Source: Streptomyces lacrimifluminis (GTDB lineage Bacteria > Actinomycetota > Actinomycetes > Streptomycetales > Streptomycetaceae). From it: a stretch of DNA of 64,000 bases. Below, piece by piece: positions 7,985 through 17,504 of this stretch. Both the position numbers and the translations under genes were made by a program. The notes beneath the pieces are model-generated. The model was given only the letters and a program-made list of their open reading frames with translations, made no database searches and was not told the origin of the DNA. The stretch covers positions 434,001-498,000 of the forward strand of contig NZ_BMMU01000001.1 in assembly GCF_014646095.1 (NCBI RefSeq), in the 5' to 3' direction. Positions within the stretch are counted from its first letter, which is position 1. Each line of letters opens with the position of its first letter.

Positions 7985-9550
7985 TCACGCCTCTGCTCCG
8001 TTCCCGCCCGTCCCCAGCCACTGCGCCAGCTTGCCGCCCTGTCCGACGGCCCGCAGCCGGCGTTCCGTCGCGTCGCGGACCGGGTCGGTGGTCACCACGA
8101 GGAGTTCGTCGCCCCGGCGCAGGACGGTCGTCGGCAGCGGAACGAACGACTTCTCCTCGCGGACGACGAGGGTGACCGCGGCGCCCGGTGGCAGCCTCAG
8201 CTCGCCCACCTCGACGCCGTGCATCCTGGAGCCGTCGGGGATCGCGACGGACAGCAGATGCCCGCGCAGCCGCTCCAGGGGGGCCGACTCGATGCCGAGG
8301 TCGGCGGCCTCCGCGCCCTTCCCGAGGTGCAGGGTGCGGGCGAGCCAGGGGAGTGTCGGGCCCTGGAGGAGGGTGTAGACGACGACCAGCACGAAGACGA
8401 TGTTGAAGATGCGGCGGCTCTCCTCGATGCCGCTCACCATGGGGATCGTCGCCAGGATGATGGGCACGGCGCCGCGCAGCCCGGCCCAGGACATCAGGGT
8501 CTGCTCCTGCCACGGCACCCGGAACGGCGCCAGGCTGATGAACACGCTCAGCGGGCGCGCCACCATGGTCAGGACCAGGCCGATGACGAGGGCGGGCCAG
8601 ATGTCGTCGCCCATCTCGTGCGGGGTCACCAGCAGGCCGAGCAGGACGAACATGCCGATCTGGGCGATCCAGCCGAGGCCGTCGGCGAAGCCCCGGGTGG
8701 CCGGCCAGTGGGGCAGCTTGGCGTTGCCGAGGACCATGGCGGCCAGGTAGACCGCGAGGAAGCCGCTGCCGTGGGCCAGTGCGCCGGCGGCGTACGCGGT
8801 GACCGCGATCGCCATCACGGCGATGGGGTAGAGGCCGGACGCGGGCAGGGCCACGTGCCTCAGGCCCCAGGAGCCGAGGAAGCCGACCGTGATGCCGATG
8901 GCCGCGCCGATGGCCAGCTCCAGGACGATGACACCCAGCAGCGTGTACCAGTGCTCGACCGGGCCCGCCGTGGACAGCGAGACGACCAGGATGACCACCG
9001 GGGCGTCGTTGAAGCCCGACTCGGCCTCCAGGGTGCCCGTCACGCGCGCGGGGAGGGGGATTTTCCGCAGGACGGAGAAGACCGCCGCCGCGTCCGTCGA
9101 GGACACCACCGCGCCGATGATCAGCGCCTGCCGCCACTCAAGACCGACCAGGTAGTGCGCGGCCGTCGCCGTGATCCCGACGCTGACCGCGACCCCCGCC
9201 AGCGCCAGCACGGAGGCGGCCGGGAGGACGGGTTTGATCTCCTTCCATTTCGTGCCGAGTCCGCCCTCGGCCAGGATCACGACCAGGGCCGCGTATCCGA
9301 TGACCTGGGTCAGTTCGGCGTTGTCGAAGTGGATGTCGCCGATGCCGTCCTGGCCCATGGCGACGCCGATCCCCAGGTAGACGAGCAGGCTGGGGAGCCC
9401 GCTGCGCGAGGAGATCCGGACCGCCGCCACGGCGATGAGGAGGACGAGCGAGCAGACGAGCAGGAGCTGGTTGAGGTGGTGGACAGTCAGCGGCCGTTCC
9501 CTTCCCTGGCCCGGGCGCGGCACGCGCGGGGGCTCACGTACATCGGACAC
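7985..9550 (-). CDS. Potassium/proton antiporter, CPA1/NhaP2-like, with TrkA_C domain
   Basis: About 521 aa. An Na+/H+-exchanger membrane domain of 12-13 helices (SGLPSLLVYLGIGVAMGQD, GAVVSSTDAAAVFSVLR, ESGFNDAPVVILV with the conserved Asp) is followed by a C-terminal RCK-C/TrkA_C ligand-binding domain (LLSVAIPDGSRMHGVEVGEL) and a short tail. This architecture is that of K+/H+ antiporters of the CvrA/NhaP2 type, acting in the cell membrane in pH and K+ control. GTG at 9550 is the first usable start; a CTG about 20 codons further in, with AAGGGAA upstream, could be the true one. Divergent from the acylase gene. Confidence 0.9.
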   Translation of the reverse strand: MSDVREPPRVPRPGQGRERPLTVHHLNQLLLVCSLVLLIAVAAVRISSRSGLPSLLVYLGIGVAMGQDGIGDIHFDNAELTQVIGYAALVVILAEGGLGTKWKEIKPVLPAASVLALAGVAVSVGITATAAHYLVGLEWRQALIIGAVVSSTDAAAVFSVLRKIPLPARVTGTLEAESGFNDAPVVILVVSLSTAGPVEHWYTLLGVIVLELAIGAAIGITVGFLGSWGLRHVALPASGLYPIAVMAIAVTAYAAGALAHGSGFLAVYLAAMVLGNAKLPHWPATRGFADGLGWIAQIGMFVLLGLLVTPHEMGDDIWPALVIGLVLTMVARPLSVFISLAPFRVPWQEQTLMSWAGLRGAVPIILATIPMVSGIEESRRIFNIVFVLVVVYTLLQGPTLPWLARTLHLGKGAEAADLGIESAPLERLRGHLLSVAIPDGSRMHGVEVGELRLPPGAAVTLVVREEKSFVPLPTTVLRRGDELLVVTTDPVRDATERRLRAVGQGGKLAQWLGTGGNGAEA

Positions 9551-9749
9551 GAGTCGAGGTCACCGCGCACCCAAGTACTTCGTTACCTTACCTAACTCTT
9601 GACGATTTCTTGACACTTCCCCAGGCATGATCGAACGCTCGTCCGTTCGCGTACCCGACTCCGCGTCAAGTCGTGTCGGGCCCTGCGCCTATGGTTGCTC
9701 CAGCACTCCAGTACCGCCTGCCGCTCGCGTTAGGACAGCAAGGACAGCG

Positions 9750-12500
9750 ATGCCCCCCACCACCACCAGCTCTTCCGGCCACAAGTCCGGCAAGTCCGGC
9801 AGGAAGAAGGGGCGCAAAGCCCGACTGTTCGTGATTGTCCTGGTTCTGGCCGTCATCGGAGGCGTCGCCTTCGGCGCCTACTGGTCCGTCAGTACGGTCC
9901 GGGCCTCCTTCCCGCAGACCAAGGGCTCGATCTCGCTCGAAGGCCTCTCCGGGCCCGTCGACGTCAAGCGCGACAGCTACGGCATCCCGCAGATCTACGC
10001 CTCCTCCGACGAGGACCTGTTCATGGCGCAGGGCTACGTCCAGGCGCAGGACCGGTTCTACGAGATGGACGTACGCCGGCACATGACGTCGGGCCGGCTC
10101 TCCGAGATGTTCGGCGAGGGGCAGGTCGACGAGGACGAGTTCCTGCGCACCATGGGCTGGGACCGGGTGGCCAAGGAGGAGTACGACAAGACCCTGTCGG
10201 CCGCCACCAAGAAGTACCTCCAGGCCTACGCCAAGGGAGTCAACGCCTACCTGAAGGGCAAGGACGGCGCGGACATCTCCCTGGAGTACGCGGCCCTCGG
10301 GTTCGAGAACGACTACAAGCCGCAGGCGTGGACCCCGGTCGACTCGGTCGCGTGGCTGAAGGCGATGGCCTGGGACCTGCGCGGCAACATGCAGGACGAG
10401 ATCGACCGCTCCCTGCTGACCAGCCGCCTCGGACCGCAGCAGATCGCCGACCTGTACCCGGAGTACCCGTACAGCCGGAACAAGCCGATCGTCCAGGAAG
10501 GCGCGTACGATGCCACGACGCAGACGTACGTGCAGGGCGGCAGCGCCGCGAGCACGCAGTCCGCGTCCTCGGGCACGGGAACCTCGGCCGCCGACGCCGA
10601 GGCCTTCCAGAGCCAGCTGGAGGGCCTCTACCGGGTCCTCGACGACGTCCCGACGGCCGTCGGGGTGAACGGCAACGGCATCGGCTCGAACTCCTGGGTC
10701 GTCGCGGGCGCCCACACCATCACCGGAAAACCGCTGCTGGCCAACGACCCGCACCTGTCGCCGTCGCTGCCCTCCGTCTGGTACCAGATGGGCCTGCACT
10801 GCCGCAGCGTCTCCAGCAAGTGCCAGTACGACGTCTCCGGGTACACCTTCGCGGGCATGCCCGGCGTGGTCATCGGGCACAACGCCGACATCGCCTGGGG
10901 CATGACCAACTCGGGCGCCGACGTCACGGACCTCTACCTGGAGAAGCTCTCCGGCGACGGCTACCTGTACGACGGGAAGACGAAGCCGTTCACCACGCGC
11001 GAGGAGACCATCAAGGTCGCCGGCGGCGCGTCCAAGAAGATCGTCGTCCGCGAGACGGAGAACGGGCCCCTGCTGTCCGACCGCTACGACGAACTCGTCA
11101 AGGTCGGCCGGAAGGCGACCGTCGACGCCTCGGCCCCCGACCGGGGTGACGGCTACGGCATCGCGCTGCGCTGGACCGCGCTGGACCCCGGCACCTCCAT
11201 GGACGCCGTCTTCCTGATCGACAAGGCGTCGAACTGGACCGAGTTCCGTGCGGGCGCCGCATCCTTCGACGTGCCGTCGCAGAACCTCGTCTACGCGGAC
11301 ACCGAGGGCAACATCGGCTACCAGTTGCCGGGACGCATCCCCACGCGCGCGGCGGGCGACGACGGTTCGCTCCCGGTGCCCGGCTGGGAGTCCAGGTACC
11401 GCTGGACCGGCTACCTCAAGCAGGCCGAGCTGCCCTTCGAGCTCAACCCCAAGCGCGGCTACATCGTGACCGCCAACCAGGCTGTCGTCGACAAGGCCAA
11501 GTACCCGTACACCCTCACCACGGACTGGGGCTACGGCGCCCGCAGCCAGCGCATCGCCGACCTGATCGCCTCGAAGATCAAGGGTGGCGGCAAGATCTCC
11601 ACCGACGACATGCGCCAGATGCAGCTGGACAACAGCAGCGAGATCGCCAAGCTGCTGGTGCCCAAGCTGCTGGACATCGACGTCGACGACAAGTACGTCC
11701 GTGAGGCGCAGAAGCTCCTCGTGGGCTGGGACTACACCCAGGACGCCGACTCGGCCGCGGCGGCCTACTTCAACTCGGTCTGGCGCAACATCCTTAAGCT
11801 CGCCTTCGGCAACAAGCTGCCCAAGGAGGTGCGGGTCAAGGGCCAGTGCCTGTACGTCAAGCCGGTGAACACCACCAGCCCCGCCGACGCGGACCAGCGG
11901 GTGCTCGAGTGCGGTCAGCGGGACGCGGACCAGGCGCAGCCGGACGGCGGCGACCGCTGGTTCGAGGTGGTCCGCAAGCTCATCAACGACCAGGACAACG
12001 ACTGGTGGAGCACGCCGGCCACCCGCACCGAGAAGGCCGCGACCAACCGCGACCAGCTGTTCGCGCGGGCCATGTCGGACGCCCGCTGGGAGCTGACCGC
12101 CAAGCTCGGCAAGGACATCGACACCTGGAGCTGGGGCAGGCTGCACCGCCTGTTCCTGAAGAACCAGACCCTGGGCACCGCGGGCCCCGGGTTCGTTCAG
12201 TACATCCTCAACCGCGGCCCCTGGAAGCTCGGCGGCGGCGAGGCGACGGTCAACGCGACCGGCTGGAACGCGGCTGGCGGGTACGGCGTCGTCTGGGTGC
12301 CGTCGATGCGGATGGTGGTCAACCTCGGCGACCTCGACAAGTCGAAGTGGATCAACCTGACAGGAGCCTCCGGGCACGCCTTCAGCGACCACTACACCGA
12401 CCAGACGGGTTCGTGGGTCAAGGGCGAACTGCTGGACTGGTCCTTCACGGACAGGGCGGTCGACGACAGCACGAGCGACACGCTGCTGCTGAAACCGTGA
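9750..12500 (+). CDS. Penicillin acylase family protein (Ntn hydrolase)
   Basis: A 916-aa precursor of the S45 family. After a basic N-terminus and one membrane or signal segment (LFVIVLVLAVIGGVAFGAYW) comes the alpha region (VKRDSYGIPQIYA, AQGYVQAQDRFYEMDVRR). The autocatalytic site follows in GIGSNSWVVAG, with Ser313 the expected new N-terminal nucleophile of the beta chain. Later motifs include LLANDPHL and PGVVIGHNADIAWGMTN. Family members hydrolyse amide bonds of penicillins, acyl-homoserine lactones or cyclic lipopeptides; the substrate is not predictable. ATG at 9750 has AAGGAC in front. Probably secreted or membrane-anchored. Confidence 0.92.
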   Translation: MPPTTTSSSGHKSGKSGRKKGRKARLFVIVLVLAVIGGVAFGAYWSVSTVRASFPQTKGSISLEGLSGPVDVKRDSYGIPQIYASSDEDLFMAQGYVQAQDRFYEMDVRRHMTSGRLSEMFGEGQVDEDEFLRTMGWDRVAKEEYDKTLSAATKKYLQAYAKGVNAYLKGKDGADISLEYAALGFENDYKPQAWTPVDSVAWLKAMAWDLRGNMQDEIDRSLLTSRLGPQQIADLYPEYPYSRNKPIVQEGAYDATTQTYVQGGSAASTQSASSGTGTSAADAEAFQSQLEGLYRVLDDVPTAVGVNGNGIGSNSWVVAGAHTITGKPLLANDPHLSPSLPSVWYQMGLHCRSVSSKCQYDVSGYTFAGMPGVVIGHNADIAWGMTNSGADVTDLYLEKLSGDGYLYDGKTKPFTTREETIKVAGGASKKIVVRETENGPLLSDRYDELVKVGRKATVDASAPDRGDGYGIALRWTALDPGTSMDAVFLIDKASNWTEFRAGAASFDVPSQNLVYADTEGNIGYQLPGRIPTRAAGDDGSLPVPGWESRYRWTGYLKQAELPFELNPKRGYIVTANQAVVDKAKYPYTLTTDWGYGARSQRIADLIASKIKGGGKISTDDMRQMQLDNSSEIAKLLVPKLLDIDVDDKYVREAQKLLVGWDYTQDADSAAAAYFNSVWRNILKLAFGNKLPKEVRVKGQCLYVKPVNTTSPADADQRVLECGQRDADQAQPDGGDRWFEVVRKLINDQDNDWWSTPATRTEKAATNRDQLFARAMSDARWELTAKLGKDIDTWSWGRLHRLFLKNQTLGTAGPGFVQYILNRGPWKLGGGEATVNATGWNAAGGYGVVWVPSMRMVVNLGDLDKSKWINLTGASGHAFSDHYTDQTGSWVKGELLDWSFTDRAVDDSTSDTLLLKP

Positions 12501-12517
12501 GCACGCGGTAACCCGGG

Positions 12518-12552
12518 AAGGCCCTCCACGCGCGCGTGGAGGGCCTTCTTGC
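12518..12552. terminator. Rho-independent terminator, convergent
   Basis: A 13-bp perfect stem (AAGGCCCTCCACG) with a CGCG loop at 12518-12547, followed by CTTGCG. It sits between the acylase gene and the convergent cyclo-ligase gene and can serve both. Confidence 0.85.
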
Positions 12553-12591
12553 GCAGCGCGCTGATCTGCATCCGCTCAGCACCGTTCCGCT

Positions 12592-13200
12592 TCAGGAGGG
12601 GTCGCGGAAGCGGCGTACTCCCGACGGAGTGACCACCGCGTGCACCGGCCGGTCGTGCGGCTCGGCCGGGACCCGGGGGACGACCTCGGAGTCGTACAGC
12701 AGCACCACCAGGGCCGGATCGGCGCCCGAGCGCTCCAGCCGGGCCAGCACACGGTCGTAGGAGCCTCCGCCGCGCCCCAGGCGCAGCCCGAGGCCGTCCA
12801 CGGCCAGACCGGGCAGCAGGACGGCGTCGGCGTCCGTCACGGCGTCCGCTCCGAGGCGGTCGCCGGCCGGCTCCAGGAGGGCCGTCCGCCCGCCGTGCCG
12901 CACCTCCACCAGGGACCCCTCCCCGGTGTACGTGCCCCAGTCGAGGTCGTTGTCCGGAAGGAGGACCGGCAGCAGGACCCGTACCCCGCGCGCGTGGAGG
13001 GCGTCGAGCAGTGCCCGGGTGCCGGGTTCGGTGCCGACGGAGACGTAAGCGGCCACCGTGCGCGCGTGCGCGAGCTCCGGCAGGTCGAGCGCGCGGGAGG
13101 CCAGGGCGGCCCCCGCCGCCTCGACGTCGGCGGCCGTCAGCCCGCCTCTCGCCGCGAGGAGGTCCCGCCGCGACGTGCGCTTGTCAGGCTCTGCCCCCAT
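12592..13200 (-). CDS. 5-formyltetrahydrofolate cyclo-ligase
   Basis: About 202 aa. This enzyme uses ATP to convert 5-formyl-THF to 5,10-methenyl-THF in the cytoplasm. Conserved features are the N-terminal KRTSRRDLLAAR, the VSVGTEPGTRALLDALHARG region, and the C-terminal LPGLAVDGLGLRLGRGGGSYDR motif that contacts phosphate and folate. ATG at 13200 is preferred to the upstream extension because GGAGAG precedes it and homologues begin near here. It is divergent from galU, the usual neighbourhood in Streptomyces. Confidence 0.92.
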   Translation of the reverse strand: MGAEPDKRTSRRDLLAARGGLTAADVEAAGAALASRALDLPELAHARTVAAYVSVGTEPGTRALLDALHARGVRVLLPVLLPDNDLDWGTYTGEGSLVEVRHGGRTALLEPAGDRLGADAVTDADAVLLPGLAVDGLGLRLGRGGGSYDRVLARLERSGADPALVVLLYDSEVVPRVPAEPHDRPVHAVVTPSGVRRFRDPS

Positions 13201-13319
13201 GGCTCTCCAGCTCTCCCCACTATCGCGTCCGGTCTTCTCATGTGCTTCATATGGAGATGTGAGCTTCATTTAATCGGCGGCACGGAATCCGTACAAAGGC
13301 TCCGGATAAGGTTGCCGAC

Positions 13320-14246
13320 ATGACTGAGTCGCACCCCAGGATCAGCAAGGCTGTCATCCCCGCAGCAGGCCTCGGCACCCGGTTCCTGCCGGCCACCAAG
13401 GCCACTCCCAAGGAGATGCTGCCGGTAGTCGACAAGCCGGCGATCCAGTACGTGGTCGAGGAGGCCGCGTCCGCGGGCCTCGACGACGTCCTCATGATCA
13501 CGGGACGCAACAAGCGCGCCCTTGAGGACCACTTCGACCGCAACTACGAGCTGGAGTCGGCTCTTCAGAAGAAGGGTGACGCCGCGCGACTCACCAAGGT
13601 CCAGGAGTCCAGCGACCTCGCGACCATGCACTACGTCCGCCAGGGCGACCCCAAGGGCCTCGGCCACGCCGTCCTGTGCGCGGCCCCGCACGTCGGCCAC
13701 GAGCCCTTCGCCGTCCTCCTCGGCGACGACCTCATCGACCCCCGCGACCCCCTGCTCCAGCGCATGGTCGAAGTCCAGGAGCAGCACGGCGGCAGCGTGA
13801 TCGCCCTCATGGAGGTCGCGCCCGAGCAGATCCACATGTACGGCTGCGCGGCCGTGGAGCCGACGAATGACGGCGACGTCGTCAGGGTGACCGGCCTGGT
13901 GGAGAAGCCCGACCAGGCGGACGCTCCGTCGAGCTACGCGATCATCGGGCGCTACGTCCTCGACCCGCACATCTTCGACATACTCCGCCAGACCGAGCCC
14001 GGCCGCGGCGGCGAGATCCAGCTCACCGACGCCCTCCAGCAGCTCGCCCAGACGCATTCATCAGCGGCTACCGCCGCGGGGAAGGTCGGCGGCCCCGTGC
14101 ACGGCGTCGTCTTCAAGGGCCGTCGCTATGACACCGGGGACCGCGGCGACTACCTGCGTGCCATTGTCAGACTCGCATGCGAACGTGAGGACCTGGGCCC
14201 GGACTTCCGGACCTGGCTTCGCAGTTACGTAGCCGAGGAGATGTAG
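13320..14246 (+). CDS. galU: UTP-glucose-1-phosphate uridylyltransferase
   Basis: A 308-aa nucleotidyltransferase that makes UDP-glucose from UTP and glucose-1-phosphate for cell-wall and capsular sugars. It shows the N-terminal AVIPAAGLGTRFLPATKATPKEML signature split around Gly and Lys, KPAIQYVVEEA, the metal/nucleotide segment FAVLLGDDLID, LVEKP and GRGGEIQLTDAL. Length equals the bacterial family norm. It begins a tightly spaced rightward run: the moeA/glp start lies only 5 nt after its stop, so the two are cotranscribed. Confidence 0.96.
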   Translation: MTESHPRISKAVIPAAGLGTRFLPATKATPKEMLPVVDKPAIQYVVEEAASAGLDDVLMITGRNKRALEDHFDRNYELESALQKKGDAARLTKVQESSDLATMHYVRQGDPKGLGHAVLCAAPHVGHEPFAVLLGDDLIDPRDPLLQRMVEVQEQHGGSVIALMEVAPEQIHMYGCAAVEPTNDGDVVRVTGLVEKPDQADAPSSYAIIGRYVLDPHIFDILRQTEPGRGGEIQLTDALQQLAQTHSSAATAAGKVGGPVHGVVFKGRRYDTGDRGDYLRAIVRLACEREDLGPDFRTWLRSYVAEEM

Positions 14247-14251
14247 CAACG

Positions 14252-15574
14252 TTGAGCAGCGCCGCGCCCCGCACCGCCGGCCCCGACCACCTGTGGTCGG
14301 TGGACGAGCACCTGGAGGACATCCTCGCGACCGTCCGCCCCCTCGAACCCATCGAGCTGCAGATCCTCGACGCCCAGGGCTGCGTCCTGGTCGAGGACGT
14401 CACGGTGCAGGTCTCCCTGCCGCCGTTCGACAACAGCTCCATGGACGGGTACGCGGTCCGGGTCGCCGACATCGCGGGCGCGAGCGAGGAGTACCCGGCC
14501 GCCCTGACGGTGATCGGGGACGTCGCGGCCGGCCAGGACGGACTGCTCCACGTGGGCCCCGGCCAGGCCGCCCGCATCATGACCGGCGCCCCGCTGCCGC
14601 CCGGCGCCGAGACCGTCGTCCCCGTGGAGTGGACCGACGGCGGCCTCGGCGAGGGCCCCGTCACCGGGATGCGCGCCCGCAGCGCGGACCCCGAGGGCGC
14701 CTACGGCCAGGTGCGCGTGCACCGCCCGGCACCGGCACGCGCGCACGTGCGCGAACAGGGCAGCGACGTCCGGGCCGGCGACCGCGCCCTCGCCGAGGGC
14801 ACCGTCCTCGGCCCGCCGCAGATCGCCCTCCTCGCCGCGATCGGCCGCGGCACCGTACGCGTACGCCCGCGCCCGCGCGTGGTCGTCATGTCCACCGGCA
14901 GCGAGCTGATCCAGCCCGACCAGAAGCTCGCGCACGGCCAGATCTACGACTCCAACAGCTTCGCCCTCACCGCCGCCGCCCGGGACGCCGGGGCGATCGC
15001 CTACCGCGTGGGCGCGGTCGCCGACGACGCCGAGACCCTCCGCTCCACCATCGAGGACCAGCTCGTCCGCGCCGACCTCGTCGTCACCACCGGAGGCGTG
15101 AGCGTCGGCGCGTACGACGTGGTGAAGGAGGCCCTCTCGCACGTCGCCGACGAGGACGAGCCCGGCGCGGGCGTCGACTTCCGCAAGCTCGCCATGCAGC
15201 CCGGCAAGCCCCAGGGCTTCGGCACCGTCGGCCCCGACCACACCCCGCTGCTGGCCCTGCCGGGCAACCCGGTGTCGTCGTACGTCTCCTTCGAACTGTT
15301 CGTGCGGCCCGCGATCCGTGCCCTGATGGGCGTGACGGACATCCACCGGCCCACGACGAAGGCGGTCCTGGCGACGGACAAGGCACTGACCTCTCCGGCC
15401 GGGCGCCGCCAGTTCCTGCGCGGTACCTACGCGGACGGCCGGGTGACGCCGGTAGGCGGCGCCGGATCCCACCTGATCGCGGCCCTCGCCCACGCGGACG
15501 CGCTGATCGTCGTACCCGAGGACCTGGAGTCCGTGGAGCCCGGCGCCGAGGTGGAGGTCGTGCTGCTCGGCTGA
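14252..15574 (+). CDS. MoeA/gephyrin-like protein; possibly the division protein Glp
   Basis: A 440-aa MoeA-family protein (molybdopterin molybdotransferase fold). The MoeA N-terminal domains ([41 protein letters not shown]) precede the MoCF/MogA-like domain ([42 protein letters not shown]) and domain IV. TTG start with GGAG about 10 nt upstream, 5 nt after galU. In Actinobacteria the MoeA paralogue encoded beside galU, rimJ-like and sepX/glpR genes has been described as Glp, which binds FtsZ; here moaC and mog lie in the same run, so a true molybdenum-cofactor role is also possible. The sequence alone does not decide. Confidence 0.9.
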   Translation: MSSAAPRTAGPDHLWSVDEHLEDILATVRPLEPIELQILDAQGCVLVEDVTVQVSLPPFDNSSMDGYAVRVADIAGASEEYPAALTVIGDVAAGQDGLLHVGPGQAARIMTGAPLPPGAETVVPVEWTDGGLGEGPVTGMRARSADPEGAYGQVRVHRPAPARAHVREQGSDVRAGDRALAEGTVLGPPQIALLAAIGRGTVRVRPRPRVVVMSTGSELIQPDQKLAHGQIYDSNSFALTAAARDAGAIAYRVGAVADDAETLRSTIEDQLVRADLVVTTGGVSVGAYDVVKEALSHVADEDEPGAGVDFRKLAMQPGKPQGFGTVGPDHTPLLALPGNPVSSYVSFELFVRPAIRALMGVTDIHRPTTKAVLATDKALTSPAGRRQFLRGTYADGRVTPVGGAGSHLIAALAHADALIVVPEDLESVEPGAEVEVVLLG

Positions 15575-15656
15575 CCGGCGGCCGGGGGCGGCTGAACGGC
15601 GCCGGTTGGGAGTACCGTGTCGCGCACAACAGGCCCGACCGGGAGCGCCGCAGCAC

Positions 15657-16139
15657 ATGAGCACGCAGGACGACCGACTGACGCATATCGACGAGGCGGG
15701 CGCCGCCCGTATGGTCGACGTATCCGCCAAGGACGTGACCGCGCGCACCGCCCGCGCCAGCGGTCGTGTCCTTGTCTCGCCGCGCGTGATCGAGCTGCTG
15801 CGCGGTGAAGGGGTTCCCAAGGGGGACGCCCTGGCCACCGCGCGGATCGCGGGCATCATGGGCGCCAAGCGGACCCCGGACCTCATCCCGCTCTGCCACC
15901 CGTTGTCGGTGTCGGGTGTGAAACTGGACCTGTCGGTCGCGGACGACGCCGTCGAGATCCTGGCCACCGTGAAGACGACGGACCGCACCGGCGTCGAGAT
16001 GGAGGCCCTCACGGCGGTCTCGGTCGCCGCGCTCACCGTGATCGACATGGTCAAGGCGGTCGACAAGGGGGCGGTCATCACGGACGTCCGGGTGGAGGAG
16101 AAAACCGGCGGGAAGTCGGGCACCTGGAGCAGGTCATGA
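15657..16139 (+). CDS. moaC: Cyclic pyranopterin monophosphate synthase
   Basis: A 160-aa cytoplasmic enzyme of molybdenum-cofactor synthesis: with MoaA it converts GTP to cyclic pyranopterin monophosphate. Family motifs are [22 protein letters not shown] at the N-terminus, [52 protein letters not shown] and the Lys-rich EEKTGGKSG end. ATG at 15657 is chosen over the GTG further upstream because it matches family length and follows GGGAG. Its stop overlaps the mog start by 4 nt (ATGA). Confidence 0.95.
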   Translation: MSTQDDRLTHIDEAGAARMVDVSAKDVTARTARASGRVLVSPRVIELLRGEGVPKGDALATARIAGIMGAKRTPDLIPLCHPLSVSGVKLDLSVADDAVEILATVKTTDRTGVEMEALTAVSVAALTVIDMVKAVDKGAVITDVRVEEKTGGKSGTWSRS

Positions 16140-16684
16140 CGCAGATGCTGCCTCTCGATTTCGGGGGCCCGCTGCTCACGGCCTACGCCGCCATGGTCGT
16201 GACCGCGTCCAACCGCGCGGCCGCCGGCGTCTACGAGGACAAGGGCGGTCCCCTGATCGCGGCGGGGCTGGAGAGGTTCGGCTTCGCCGTCGACGGACCG
16301 TGGGTCGTGCCCGACGGTGACCCGGTGGAGAACGCCCTGCGGGCCGGTGTCGAGGCCGGGTACGACGTCGTCGTCACCACCGGCGGCACCGGCATCTCGC
16401 CCACCGACCGCACCCCGGAAGCGACCCGCGCGGTGCTCGACCGGGAGGTGCCGGGCATCGCCGAGGCCATTCGGGCGTTCGGCCGCGAGAAGGTGCCGAC
16501 GTCGGCGCTGTCGCGCGGACTCGCAGGCGTCGCGGCCGGGACACTGATCGTCAATCTGCCGGGCTCCACCGGCGGGGTGAAGGACGGACTGGCCGTGCTG
16601 GAGCCCCTGTTGAAACACGCGGTCGACCAGATCCGGGGCGGCGATCACCTCAGACCCGGCGCCAGCAGTGGGGGTGCGAGCTGA
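16136..16684 (+). CDS. MogA/MoaB family molybdopterin adenylyltransferase
   Basis: A 182-aa single-domain MoCF protein. [20 protein letters not shown] starts the fold, followed by [21 protein letters not shown] (the molybdopterin-binding TTGGTG loop) and [14 protein letters not shown]. Enzymes of this type adenylylate molybdopterin before metal insertion. It overlaps moaC by 4 nt, showing translational coupling, and runs straight into the GNAT gene. Whether it should be called mogA or moaB is not decidable by eye. Confidence 0.93.
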   Translation: MTQMLPLDFGGPLLTAYAAMVVTASNRAAAGVYEDKGGPLIAAGLERFGFAVDGPWVVPDGDPVENALRAGVEAGYDVVVTTGGTGISPTDRTPEATRAVLDREVPGIAEAIRAFGREKVPTSALSRGLAGVAAGTLIVNLPGSTGGVKDGLAVLEPLLKHAVDQIRGGDHLRPGASSGGAS

Positions 16685-16710
16685 ACAGCCCGTCCTGGCC
16701 GGTCGAGCTG

Positions 16711-17316
16711 GTGGACGGCGACATCGTCCTCCGGCCCGTCAGGCTGCGCGACCAGCGGATCTGGCGCGAGATCAACCGGCGCAACCGGGACTGGCTGCGG
16801 CCCTGGGAGGCGACGATCCCGCCGCCGACGCCCAGTGGCCCGATCGCCCACCGGCCGACCTACCGCCAGATGATCCGGCATCTGCGCGCGGAGGCCAACG
16901 CGGGCCGGATGCTGCCCTTCGCCATCGAGTACCAGGGGCAGCTGGTCGGTCAGTTGACCGTCGCCGGCATCACCTGGGGCTCGATGTGTTCGGGGCATGT
17001 CGGCTACTGGGTGGACGAGGCGGTGGCGGGCCGGGGCGTGATGCCGACGGCGGTCGCGCTGGCGGTCGACCACTGTTTCCGTACGGTCGGACTGCACCGT
17101 GTCGAGGTCTGCATTCGCCCCGAGAACGGGCCGAGCCGCCGGGTCGTGGAGAAACTCGGATTCCGCGACGAAGGGCTCAGGCCCCGCTATCTCCACATCG
17201 ACGGGGCCTGGCGCGACCATCTCGTCTTCGCGCTGACCGCCGAAGAGGTACCGGAGGGGCTGCTGAGCCGCTGGCAGCGGGCACGCTCCCGGAACACGCC
17301 GCGGAATCCCGCGTAA
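16711..17316 (+). CDS. GNAT N-acetyltransferase, RimJ/RimL-like
   Basis: A ~200-aa Gcn5-related acetyltransferase of the Acetyltransf_3 (RimJ/RimL) group: DIVLRPVRLRDQRIWREINRR, then VGYWVDEAVAGRGVMPTAVALAVDH with the acetyl-CoA loop, and HRVEVCIRPENGPSRRVVEKLGF. It may acetylate protein N-termini or small amines; the substrate is unknown. GTG at 16711 is the first common start, but coding similarity reaches back to a CTG at 16681 ([12 protein letters not shown]), which touches the mog stop; a CTG start is plausible. Its place between mog and sepX follows the galU-glp-rimJ-glpR order known from corynebacteria. Confidence 0.88.
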   Translation: MDGDIVLRPVRLRDQRIWREINRRNRDWLRPWEATIPPPTPSGPIAHRPTYRQMIRHLRAEANAGRMLPFAIEYQGQLVGQLTVAGITWGSMCSGHVGYWVDEAVAGRGVMPTAVALAVDHCFRTVGLHRVEVCIRPENGPSRRVVEKLGFRDEGLRPRYLHIDGAWRDHLVFALTAEEVPEGLLSRWQRARSRNTPRNPA

Positions 17317-17504
17317 ATTGAATAAGTGTTCGAAAATGATCGGCCGACGATCGAGTGGCGATCGACTTGTTGTGTCAAATTCCCGCCCTCGATGACCCGC
17401 TGATCGCATCGATCACAAAAAAAGCTCGAAATATCAGCCAGATCGTGCGACACACCGGCTCAATTGGCAGATGGCCTCACGGAAACCCCTCTACCGTGTG
17501 AGGC
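17317..17504. other. AT-richer intergenic region upstream of sepX
   Basis: This gap is clearly less GC-rich than its surroundings, with an A-run at 17417-17424 and several GATCG clusters around 17340-17370. A GACAC sequence, the core of the WhiA recognition motif, occurs at 17449-17453, about 50 nt before the sepX GTG. It likely holds the sepX promoter. No coding sequence is seen. Control by WhiA is only a hint. Confidence 0.4.

Noticed and set aside
9666..12392. A ~900-codon open frame antisense to the penicillin acylase gene
   Set aside because: Val/Arg/Gly-rich shadow of the real gene, without domains.
17337..17424. An origin or attachment site in the AT-richer gap before sepX
   Set aside because: No DnaA boxes, long repeats or integrase nearby; a promoter region explains the composition.
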